DNA from: Pirellulales bacterium
GTDB lineage: Bacteria; Planctomycetota; Planctomycetia; Pirellulales; Lacipirellulaceae
NCBI GenBank assembly: GCA_022448265.1
Contig: JAKVCC010000003.1
Coordinates: 124,001-188,000, forward strand
Direction of reading: 5' to 3'
Length of the DNA stretch: 64,000 bases
In this document: piece by piece, positions 7,249 to 15,583 of the stretch
Position numbering within the stretch: the first letter of the stretch is position 1
Layout: each line of letters starts with the position of its first letter
Position numbers and translations under genes: made by a program
The notes under the pieces: model-generated
Told to the model about the DNA's origin: nothing
The model's database searches: none
Seen by the model: only the letters and a program-made list of their open reading frames with translations

Positions 7249-10191
7249 ATGCTCACCCGCCTCACACACGCCGCGATTGCATTTGCCGTGACCGCGGTGA
7301 CCTACCAGGCCTACGTCCTGCTGGCAGTACCACTGCTGGAACCGCCGCCTGTCACTAGGGTGCAGGCCCAGTTGCCGACTGACCTGCCTGACGGCCGCGC
7401 CACACCAATTCCTCACAAGTACCGGGAAGTGTTGTCAGCCTATTTTCCTCCGGGGCATTGGACGCTTGCCAACCCGCCCAAAACCTTTGAAGTTGGCAAG
7501 GCAATGATTGTGCTGGACGACTACCGTCCCAGCGACGACGGTCTGGTACGTGTCAATAAATGCGCCTTGATATTTTTCCCTCATCACCGCCTGCGCGGAG
7601 AGCCTGCACCTCGCAATGCAGTGGTCCTGGAAGCCTCTCATGGTGCAGAGTTGCAGATGGACGAGAGCTTTCGCCCTGGTTTCGGCGGCTTCGGACGCTT
7701 CCAGTTTGGAAGGCTTTTGGGCCAGATCACGGTCCGCAGCCAGATGCAGGAGCCAGGCCCCGAGGACGATTTGCTGCTTACGACACGCGACGTCTATATG
7801 ACCGAAGATCTCATCCGCACCAACTCCAACGTGCACATGCGGGTTGGTCCCCATGAAGGACGGGGGCGCGTGATGGAGATTCGCCTTATTGCTGTCGAGC
7901 AGGGTAACTCGGCGGGCGACCGTTTGAATTTGGGCGGAATCGACTCCATCGAGATACTCTACGATGTTCAAGCACAGCTAACGTCTGATTCCACTCGGTT
8001 GGTGGGAGGTGGCGTCTCGAACGAGGCGGTCCGCGTGCACGTGACAAGCAAAGGTCGGTTCCGCTTCCAAGTTGCCGACAACAAGGCTTCGTTTCAGACA
8101 AACGTGCAAGTTTCGCAGGTGCACGCTGGTGGGGTGCAAGACCAGTTGCACTGCAATGAGCTGACCTTATTTCTTGCCAGGGCCCCAGAAAATATGGCGG
8201 TGTCGCCAATCAAGTTGCAGCCCGGGTCGATTATGGCGCTCGGAACAGCTTCGGAGCCAGCCGTTTTGGATGCCCCGTCGCAACAGGCGACTGCCCGGGG
8301 TGAAAGGATGTGGCTGGAAGCTGGGTCGGGGCGCATCACTATTGATGGTAACGACGAGGTGGTGCTGACCCACCAGGGCAGCGAAATTCATGCCCCAATG
8401 GTGAGCTACCAACCTCCGCCACCCGATTCGCGGCGCCGTGTGGGCACGCTCCGCGCAGCGGGCAGTGGTTGGATTAGCATTCGCAGCGGTGATTCACCTT
8501 CGGCACAACCTTTGAAGTTGCGCTGGATCAAAGAGTTACGGCTAGAGCGGCGCGACGGGCATCCAATACTCGCTTTGCTCGGGCGACCTCGACTGGAAAT
8601 GATTGGCGTTGGCCGATTTTGGGCAGATCGTTTGGAATTGGGTTTGCGCGAAAGGGTACCCGACGGGTCGGAAGACGATTTGCTTCCCAGTGATATTGTC
8701 GTGGACCGGGTCGTGGCGACAGGGGATATCGCCATGGAATCGGCACAACTGCGCGGACAAATCGCCAACCAATTGGAAGTACTCGTCGAATACGCCCCAA
8801 ATAACTTGATATTGGCCAGCCCCCATGGCGAGGGCGCGGGTCCCCGCCAACGTAGGGGCGGTCGTCCTACTGCTGAGCGCGGCAAGTCCTATCAGATCGA
8901 CGGCCATCGGCTGCAAGCCGTTGTTACGGTTCGCAATCGACGGCCAGAGGTGACGAGCATCGCCGTGGATGGCCGCGTCAAATTTCGCGAGACGCTTTCT
9001 GCGCAGGATGAATCGGAGCGGCCGTGGGAAGTGCTGGCAAATTCGTTACGCGTGAAGAATGCCGACACTCTGGCATCCCAATTTGAGGTGGAGGGAAATC
9101 CCGCCACGGTGCGTGTGGGGGGGCGGTTGCTGCAAGCCGAGCGGATGCAGTTCAACCGTGGCACAAGTCGCGCATGGATCCAGGGCTCCGGTGTCATGGA
9201 CCTGCCGGTCGATCGCGATTTGAGTGGCCGGCCCCTGACTGCCCCACAAATGACGACAATCCGGTGGCAGCGGGAAATGGAATTCGACAAAGATCAGCTT
9301 ACATTTTCTGGTGGCGTCGAGGTGGAGTCGGCCGAGGGCTTACTGCAAACCGAACAGCTCACGGCCCGTTTTAGCGCGCCAGTGGGCTTTGACGGTGCAG
9401 TAACGCCCCGACCTGTCGAACTAACCCAGTTGGAATGTTCGGGTGGCACGTTTGCCCGATTCAGTCAACGGGACGCCGGCGGGCTAACGTCGATGCAGAT
9501 GGGTCACCTGAGCGAATCGCTGGTCGTTAACCAGCAAACCGGCAAGATTGCCGGCGTCGGCCGTGGCTGGATGGAATCGGTGCATTTGTCTAGCGGCGCA
9601 GCAGGTTTGTTGGGTGAGGCCGCTAGGCCGGCGGAGCGAGGCCAGCAACTTCGATTCCTGCGAGTCGACTTTATGCGTGGCGTTGAGGGAAATCTGAAGC
9701 GGCGCCAGATGGCAGTTGTTGGCGAAGTGGAGGCGGTCTACGGGCCCGTCGATTCCTGGGAACAGAAATTGAAGCAAACCTTGCGGGGACCTCCCGAGCC
9801 TGATACCACGTGGATCAATGCCGAGCGGCTGAGCGTGGCGGAAAGCCCTCTGGTACGCATGCAATCAACAACGGGTATAGGTCCGCTCGAACTTTCCGCT
9901 GCGGAGAACGTGACGATTGAAGGCCGCATGGGAGAGCGAGGTCGTTTCGCCACGCATTCCGCACGAGCCAGCTACGACCAGCTTAAAACGCAGCTCGTCC
10001 TGCAGGGTGATGGGCGTCAGCCAGCGACGATAACACTCCAGGAGTATGCCGGAGCACCTGTCCATGAGCAGGTAGCTAAGACGATAATGTACAATCATCG
10101 CACCGAAGCGATGCAAGTTGTAGGTTTTGTAGGCGGGGGCTGGAAACAGTTCGACATTGGACAGAAGGCTCGCGGCGAACAATCCCGCTGA
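7249..10191 (+). CDS. large membrane-anchored protein, possible OstA/Lpt-like LPS export factor
   Basis: A 980-residue protein I do not recognise with certainty. One hydrophobic N-terminal segment (about residues 8-30) suggests a membrane anchor or uncleaved signal, with the rest outside the inner membrane. The body looks rich in beta-strands. At about residues 600-720 it has stretches such as VRVGGRLLQAERMQFN and LTFSGGVEVESAEGLLQTEQLTARF, which read like the repeated strands of OstA/LptA-type domains. It starts 163 bp after kdsC in the same direction, where other bacteria often carry lptC and lptA. An LPS-transport role is therefore plausible but rests on context and loose pattern. ATG 7249 has no clear ribosome-binding site. 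Confidence 0.5.
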   Translation: MLTRLTHAAIAFAVTAVTYQAYVLLAVPLLEPPPVTRVQAQLPTDLPDGRATPIPHKYREVLSAYFPPGHWTLANPPKTFEVGKAMIVLDDYRPSDDGLVRVNKCALIFFPHHRLRGEPAPRNAVVLEASHGAELQMDESFRPGFGGFGRFQFGRLLGQITVRSQMQEPGPEDDLLLTTRDVYMTEDLIRTNSNVHMRVGPHEGRGRVMEIRLIAVEQGNSAGDRLNLGGIDSIEILYDVQAQLTSDSTRLVGGGVSNEAVRVHVTSKGRFRFQVADNKASFQTNVQVSQVHAGGVQDQLHCNELTLFLARAPENMAVSPIKLQPGSIMALGTASEPAVLDAPSQQATARGERMWLEAGSGRITIDGNDEVVLTHQGSEIHAPMVSYQPPPPDSRRRVGTLRAAGSGWISIRSGDSPSAQPLKLRWIKELRLERRDGHPILALLGRPRLEMIGVGRFWADRLELGLRERVPDGSEDDLLPSDIVVDRVVATGDIAMESAQLRGQIANQLEVLVEYAPNNLILASPHGEGAGPRQRRGGRPTAERGKSYQIDGHRLQAVVTVRNRRPEVTSIAVDGRVKFRETLSAQDESERPWEVLANSLRVKNADTLASQFEVEGNPATVRVGGRLLQAERMQFNRGTSRAWIQGSGVMDLPVDRDLSGRPLTAPQMTTIRWQREMEFDKDQLTFSGGVEVESAEGLLQTEQLTARFSAPVGFDGAVTPRPVELTQLECSGGTFARFSQRDAGGLTSMQMGHLSESLVVNQQTGKIAGVGRGWMESVHLSSGAAGLLGEAARPAERGQQLRFLRVDFMRGVEGNLKRRQMAVVGEVEAVYGPVDSWEQKLKQTLRGPPEPDTTWINAERLSVAESPLVRMQSTTGIGPLELSAAENVTIEGRMGERGRFATHSARASYDQLKTQLVLQGDGRQPATITLQEYAGAPVHEQVAKTIMYNHRTEAMQVVGFVGGGWKQFDIGQKARGEQSR

Positions 10192-10220
10192 GCGGCTGCG
10201 CGTGGCCATGCGAAGTATCG

Positions 10221-11030
10221 TTACGTAGGGTTACCCACTCTCAGCCGTTCCTGCTCCAAGCCGTCTATCAAAAAATCGATCGCCTGTTGGGCCATGTGCT
10301 CGACATAATCCCACGTGTGACCGCCCGCCGAGGTTTCCAGGTCACACTCGTGTGGTACGCCCAGTGCATCGAGCTTCATCCGCAGGCGGTCGGCCGAGTT
10401 GTACCACCTTGAGTCCATCGGATCACAGCAGAACCATTGATGCCGGGGCCAGTTGAGCGGATGAATGTGCAGCGTCGCAGTATCCTGTCGAGCATCCTCG
10501 GCATCGCGATACATTTGGGACAAGCCGGCATCGGCCTCTTCGATACAAATCTGAAAATCGATCGCCGGAAAAAATGCGGCCACCACCGGAAATGTGTTCG
10601 GATACTTGTACGCCAACCGTAGTGCCCCCTGGCCGCCCATGCTGGCTCCCAAGAGGGCCAGTTGAGGTGGTTTGCACTGCCACCGCTGCTCGACGAAAGG
10701 CAGCATCTTGGTGAGGAGGTACTGCTCCGCTGTGATCTGGTCGTCGAAATCAGCGCAAATTCGATCCGCCCACCAGCTTTGTTTCACCAAAGGGGCAATG
10801 ATTCGCAAGCCATGACGGGCGAAGTGCTCCATGATCCGCGGCCGAGCGGCCGGTGTGCCCTGATAGCGGTCGTGCATATAGAGCACAACATATTCATGCG
10901 GGGACCGGATAGGCGGCTCATAGACCTGGCACGGGTGACCTGCAACGTCGACTTCCGTCCACTTGCCCGAGTCGTTAGATCCGGAATTATTCGGGGTTTG
11001 GCCCGCCGTGGTGGATTGGTCTTTTGCCAT
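10221..11030 (-). CDS. alpha/beta-hydrolase esterase (esterase D-like)
   Basis: A 269-residue putative serine esterase. The nucleophile is Ser130 in GASMGGQGAL; a likely acid lies in CCDPMDSRWY and the likely catalytic histidine in SAGGHTWDYVEHM. HDRYQGTPAARP near residue 53 would form the oxyanion region. The layout matches the esterase D/S-formylglutathione hydrolase group, but the substrate cannot be told. No signal peptide, so cytoplasmic. I chose ATG 11030; an in-frame GTG at 11054 would add 8 residues. It converges on the 980-residue gene, ending 29 bp away, and diverges from the glycosyltransferase. Confidence 0.85.
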   Translation of the reverse strand: MAKDQSTTAGQTPNNSGSNDSGKWTEVDVAGHPCQVYEPPIRSPHEYVVLYMHDRYQGTPAARPRIMEHFARHGLRIIAPLVKQSWWADRICADFDDQITAEQYLLTKMLPFVEQRWQCKPPQLALLGASMGGQGALRLAYKYPNTFPVVAAFFPAIDFQICIEEADAGLSQMYRDAEDARQDTATLHIHPLNWPRHQWFCCDPMDSRWYNSADRLRMKLDALGVPHECDLETSAGGHTWDYVEHMAQQAIDFLIDGLEQERLRVGNPT

Positions 11031-11214
11031 TGATTTTCTACGGCTGCAACGCACACACGGGACGGTTAACGTGTTGGCAGTGGGTCATTTTGGGTTGGCC
11101 AGATGTGGCCTTGGTCATTTATTCTATGGTGAAGGCAAACCGCCCCACTGCGAGAATGTTTGCTTTTCCGATATAGTTTAGACCCGTTGTTGTCTCCCCG
11201 CCATGAGCTAGCCG

Positions 11215-12288
11215 GTGAAGATCCTTCACGTGATTGCCCGCCTTGACGGTTACGGCATAGCCGTCCAGCTAAGAATGCTGGTCGATCGCCAGCGGGCCGA
11301 AGGGCACCAGGTTGAGGTGCTGGCCCTGGATGCCGAGCAAGCCGTTCTGAGAGCCTGGCGCGAGCAGGATATCGATTGCCGCACCCTCGATCGTCGCTGG
11401 CAATTCGATCCGTTTACTGCCTGGAAGTTGGCGAGGATTCTGCGGCGGCCCAGTCATGGTGTACTCCATGTTTGGGACCAGGAGGCCCTGGACTATGTTG
11501 GGGCCGTTCGGCCGGCTTCTATTTCTCGTGCCGTGGGGCAACCCATCATTGCAACTTTGTGGCATCCGGCCGAGAGAGCCCGGGGTGCCGCCGGCTTCGG
11601 CCGAGCGGCACCACATTGCCTTGTCGCCCCAATCCCTTGTTCCTTTGCCACGCACGTGATCCCACCCGGCATTCTGGCGGCGGGTGGGAGCCGCTGCAGC
11701 CGAGAGCAGTTTCTGGCCCAGCAGCATTTGCCGGGCGATGCCCAACTGATCGCGTTGGCCGGTCGATTGACCCGGGAAAAACGGATCGAAGAAGCGATCT
11801 GGCATTTCGAGCTCGTGCGGACCCTCAAGAAGCAGGCGCACTTGCTGATCATCGGCGACGGCCCAGAGCGGCCGCGATGGGAACGCTTTGCCCGCCTGGC
11901 ATCTGAGTCAAGCGCCATTCGTTTTCTCGGCTACCGTCCCGATGTTCGCTGGTTGCTCTCCCATATCGATGTGTTTTGGTACGCCGGGGAAGACGACCCG
12001 GTGTCGCTGGTGCCAAGCCTGGATGCCATGGCTGCCCAGGTTCCCGTCGTAGTCAGCGACAGCCCAACGAGCCGCACGGTTGTAGAGGAAAACCAAAGTG
12101 GGTATTTGGTGCCACTCGGCGATCGGGCCGGCTGGGCGCGGCGCACATTGGGACTCTTGGAGAACAAGGCCTTGGCATCCCACATAGGAGCGGCTGGCGC
12201 AGGAACAATTGCGGATCGGTATTCAGTTAACGCGATGATCGACGCCTACGCGTCCCTTTATCGACAGTTGCCCGCTCCCACCAAATGA
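11215..12288 (+). CDS. GT4-family glycosyltransferase
   Basis: A 357-residue GT-B enzyme. The N-terminal half begins MKILHVIARLDGYGIAVQL (acceptor side). The C-terminal half carries the usual GT4 donor-binding elements: ALAGRLTREKRIEEAI, HLLIIGDGPERP, IRFLGYRPDV and SLDAMAAQVPVVVSDS. The EX7E motif typical of GT4 is degenerate: Asp replaces the second Glu and the first is not conserved, so activity may be altered. The start is GTG 11215. Donor and acceptor sugars are unknown. It lies 117 bp before glgC in the same direction, which hints at carbohydrate or surface polymer metabolism but does not prove a link. Confidence 0.85.
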   Translation: MKILHVIARLDGYGIAVQLRMLVDRQRAEGHQVEVLALDAEQAVLRAWREQDIDCRTLDRRWQFDPFTAWKLARILRRPSHGVLHVWDQEALDYVGAVRPASISRAVGQPIIATLWHPAERARGAAGFGRAAPHCLVAPIPCSFATHVIPPGILAAGGSRCSREQFLAQQHLPGDAQLIALAGRLTREKRIEEAIWHFELVRTLKKQAHLLIIGDGPERPRWERFARLASESSAIRFLGYRPDVRWLLSHIDVFWYAGEDDPVSLVPSLDAMAAQVPVVVSDSPTSRTVVEENQSGYLVPLGDRAGWARRTLGLLENKALASHIGAAGAGTIADRYSVNAMIDAYASLYRQLPAPTK

Positions 12289-12405
12289 GAGCTCAAATTC
12301 CCAGAAATACTGTAGGCTCGATCTGTGCAAACCACTAGAATCACGCACGCATACTCATATTTTCGGTAACTTCTCGGACGCGTCCCACAGGCAGGCTAAA
12401 ACACA

Positions 12406-13644
12406 ATGAAAAACGTCCTAGCCGTAGTCTTGGCAGGTGGCAAGGGATCGCGGCTCGAACCGTTGACCCGGGATAGGGCCAAACCGGCCGTTCCATTCGG
12501 GGGGATCTACCGTATCGTCGATTTTACACTGTCGAATTGCATCAATAGTGGTATCCGCAGGATGCTGTTGCTCACGCAGTACAAGGGGATGAGTCTTGAT
12601 CGTCACGTCTCCAATGGCTGGCGGCATCTGTTGTGTCGTGAGCTGAACGAATTTATCGATACGGTACCGCCCCAACAGCGGATCGACGAACAGTGGTACC
12701 AGGGTACGGCCGACGCGGTCTATCAGAATATTTACACTTTGGAAAAAGAGCGGCCCGACTATGTCGTCATCTTGGCTGGCGACCATATATACAAGATGGA
12801 CTATAGCAAGATGGTTGATTTTCATAGGGAGAAGAATGCGGAGCTCACGGTTGCTGCGCTGAAAGTCGATGTTGAAGAAGCCCGTTCGTTTGGGGTGATG
12901 GAAACCGATGCCGAAAACCGCATCGTTGGCTTCGCAGAAAAACCCACTTCGCCCAAAACGATACCTGGCAATCAAAAGCAATGCTTGGCGTCGATGGGTA
13001 TCTATGTTTTTAACGCGCACTTTCTTTTCGACCAACTGTGTCAGGACGCCACGCTTTCCGGTAGCGCACACGATTTTGGACGGGACATTATTCCTTCGAT
13101 TATCGACGACCATCGACTTATGGCGTTTCCGTTTAAGGACGAGAACAGCAAGCACGACGCCTACTGGCGCGATGTGGGGACGCTGGATGCCTACTACGAT
13201 GCCAACATCGAGCTCACGGGCATCAATCCATTGCTCAATTTGTACGACGATTATTGGCCCGTACGCACGTATCAGCCGAATTTGCCGCCCCCCAAATTCG
13301 TTTTCAACGAAGACTCCGGTCGCCGCGGCGCCGCCCACGACAGTATCATTGCTCCTGGAGCCATCATCTCCGGCGGAAAAATCACGGGCAGCGTCATCGG
13401 GCCCAAAGTGCGTGTGGAAGAGCGTGCTAAGGTTGCTGACTCGATCCTCTTCCATGGTGTCCGTGTGGGAGCCGGAGCCACGCTCCGCAAGGCAATTGTG
13501 GACAAGAATGTCTCTATTCCAGCTGGAGCAGAGGTGGGAGTCGATCTTGACCGGGATTGCCGTCGCGGCTTTACCGTGACCGAAGGCGGGGTGGTCGTCG
13601 TACCAGCGCTGGAGGGTGCGGAGGACTTGTTTGCCCGCGAGTAA
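12406..13644 (+). CDS. glgC: glucose-1-phosphate adenylyltransferase
   Basis: It makes ADP-glucose from ATP and glucose 1-phosphate, the regulated step of bacterial glycogen synthesis. The 412 residues match the family length. The nucleotide-binding loop is VLAGGKGSRLEPLTRDRAKPAVPFGG (about 8-33); substrate motifs GTADAVYQN and AGDHIYKMDY and the FAEKP loop follow. The last 120 residues are a left-handed beta-helix with hexapeptide character. ATG 12406 directly precedes the conserved start. It converges on the secreted-protein gene, with only 19 bp between the stops. Confidence 0.96.
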   Translation: MKNVLAVVLAGGKGSRLEPLTRDRAKPAVPFGGIYRIVDFTLSNCINSGIRRMLLLTQYKGMSLDRHVSNGWRHLLCRELNEFIDTVPPQQRIDEQWYQGTADAVYQNIYTLEKERPDYVVILAGDHIYKMDYSKMVDFHREKNAELTVAALKVDVEEARSFGVMETDAENRIVGFAEKPTSPKTIPGNQKQCLASMGIYVFNAHFLFDQLCQDATLSGSAHDFGRDIIPSIIDDHRLMAFPFKDENSKHDAYWRDVGTLDAYYDANIELTGINPLLNLYDDYWPVRTYQPNLPPPKFVFNEDSGRRGAAHDSIIAPGAIISGGKITGSVIGPKVRVEERAKVADSILFHGVRVGAGATLRKAIVDKNVSIPAGAEVGVDLDRDCRRGFTVTEGGVVVVPALEGAEDLFARE

Positions 13645-13663
13645 CGAGAATCGCGCTGACCCC

Positions 13664-15025
13664 TTAACGCAAAATCGACGTCTTGCTTTTGGCGGCCGTC
13701 TGTTCCGATTCGGGGGGTATCAATTCCAACGACTCGACGAGCTGACGATCGCTGTCGTTGAATTGCTGGAGCATCGATTGCTCCACGGTGACCGCAAGCG
13801 AAACCCGCGGTAGTCCGTCGGCGGCGATCAGGTAGTAACGCCACTCGATGGGCACGCCCTGGACTTCGCCCATAGCGATCACGCCCAAACATCCATAGCC
13901 CTGGGCGGTGGCCCAATGGGTCGAAGCGACCACTGTTTCCAGGCTCTCGCCCAGCGAATCGCGCACGTCGCGTTCGAATTGGTCGAGGCTAGTCGCTCGG
14001 CCCTGGGAACGGGCGGGCAAGGCAGTTAGGTTGCAGTGTGCCACCAGGTCGCCGTCTTTCATGTAGCGGAGCGATAACAGTTCGCTTTGCTCACCCGTGA
14101 CGTACCAGGCTTTGTCGTGCGTGAAGCGATAGCCCTTGGTTCCCGCGTCAAACAACAAGTCCCGGCCGACCGGCAGCGACTGATTCGCTGCGAGTCGGGC
14201 CTGATCGTCGGTGATCGTTGGAGTATCGCTAATATCTTGGAGGGTGATTGAAATTTTCGCGACGATGTCCAGGCCAGGCACGATTTCGCTGGCCGTTCGA
14301 AGCTCTTTGATTGCCAGATTGAACTTCGCAATTCGTTTTTCCCCCAGGTCAAAAAGATAGGCACCACGGAGTTCCATCTCGGTGGGTGCTCCATCCATTG
14401 TGCCGTGTACCGTGCCGGCAAGGCGGAGTTGGACCCCGTTGTGGTCCGCACCGGCGACCACGCTTGCCACCTCGCAGGCGGCGACGTGATCCAGGCCCAA
14501 CAGCGGACCGATCGCAGTGATCGGGTGGTCCCAGGTTTCGCCCTCGGCGACCGCGCGGTCTGGCAACAATCGCTGGAGGGCCAGAGTATTGCCTACCGTA
14601 TTGAGCAGATCATACTGCTGTCGCGACAATGGTCTTTCCGTGCCGTTTAGCGCACTCCGATTGTCGTGCACTTCCGCGATCACCCGCTGCGCACTGGCAG
14701 ATAGCGCCCGCCGCTCGCCGCCGTCCCCGACTTGAATATCGGCTGTGGCGTTTTGGTAGCAGCGTAACGATCGCGCCGTGCCGCTAGCTGACCAAGCTAG
14801 CAATCGCTCCTCGTAGCACAGCTCGCCGCGGACCGAGAGCGGCAGCTTCTCCGGTGTTTCGGCATCGCGGATTGATAGATCGCCGCCGACCCGTAGCTTG
14901 ACCAAGGCGACCCAGGAGTCGCCAGCAGCCAGATCAGGGGCGAGCAGGAAACCCGGCTCGTCAGCGGTCACTGCTAGGCACGTGGTCGCCGACCAGACAA
15001 AGAGACACAAGAGCAGTAATCGCAT
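13664..15025 (-). CDS. secreted protein of unknown function
   Basis: A 453-residue protein not matched to a named family. It begins with a clear signal peptide (MRLLLLCLFVWSATTCLAV, cleavage likely near AVTADE). The mature part is mostly polar, with no membrane segment, no catalytic motif I can name and few cysteines. Internal phrases such as LPDRAVAEGETWDHP and ATSLDQFERDVRDSL resemble planctomycete exported proteins of unknown role. It is divergent from the sigma-factor gene across 558 bp. Confidence 0.75.
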   Translation of the reverse strand: MRLLLLCLFVWSATTCLAVTADEPGFLLAPDLAAGDSWVALVKLRVGGDLSIRDAETPEKLPLSVRGELCYEERLLAWSASGTARSLRCYQNATADIQVGDGGERRALSASAQRVIAEVHDNRSALNGTERPLSRQQYDLLNTVGNTLALQRLLPDRAVAEGETWDHPITAIGPLLGLDHVAACEVASVVAGADHNGVQLRLAGTVHGTMDGAPTEMELRGAYLFDLGEKRIAKFNLAIKELRTASEIVPGLDIVAKISITLQDISDTPTITDDQARLAANQSLPVGRDLLFDAGTKGYRFTHDKAWYVTGEQSELLSLRYMKDGDLVAHCNLTALPARSQGRATSLDQFERDVRDSLGESLETVVASTHWATAQGYGCLGVIAMGEVQGVPIEWRYYLIAADGLPRVSLAVTVEQSMLQQFNDSDRQLVESLELIPPESEQTAAKSKTSILR

Positions 15026-15583
15026 AGGTTTAGGTCCTTAACGCGGGCTAGTAGGCTGCGCTTCGCCTAGCCGTTGCGCCGCGCACGGGCACACCCAGGG
15101 CGGTCATCGTCTTTCCGGGTGTCGGTCAGTTTGGCCGAAAGTCGCGGGCCTAAGAGGTTACCGAAGTTGCCCAGGACCCCAAACTGCGAATCTGAACGGC
15201 GGAGGTGTGCAAAGATAGCGAAAAATACCAAGAATTTACCTAAGTCATTTTGCAAAAACGTTTTACGGCACGTTCATCCGGTCTGGCGCACCACTGCTAG
15301 GTCGCTTAGGACGAACTTTCTCTCGACCCGCCAGCACTAATCTGCGTACAACCATTAGCCTTCAGTGGGCTAGCGTGGCTAGCGTGGGAAGGCAGAGCCG
15401 ACTGAAGGGGCGGCCGAAACCTTGGGCACAATTTTTTTAACGGTCCGAGTAGCCGCTTGGCGCCGCGATTCGGAGTGGGGGAAATAGCACCAGCAAGGCC
15501 TGCCGAACACGTGGGCGAAATGAGTCGAACGGAACGGGGCGCAAACTCACAACAGAGTGGCATACTCTGAGAAGGGGTGGACC
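15026..15583. other. 558-bp divergent intergenic region
   Basis: It lies between the secreted-protein gene and the sigma factor. I see no coding frame with protein-like character. It contains short GGCTAGCGT direct repeats at about 15370-15390 and a T7 tract at about 15432. GAAGGGGTGG just before 15584 is the ribosome-binding site of the sigma factor. Confidence 0.5.

Noticed and set aside
12418-13455. 345-residue frame antisense to glgC
   Set aside because: Complete overlap with a gene of certain identity, no start context and no family resemblance.
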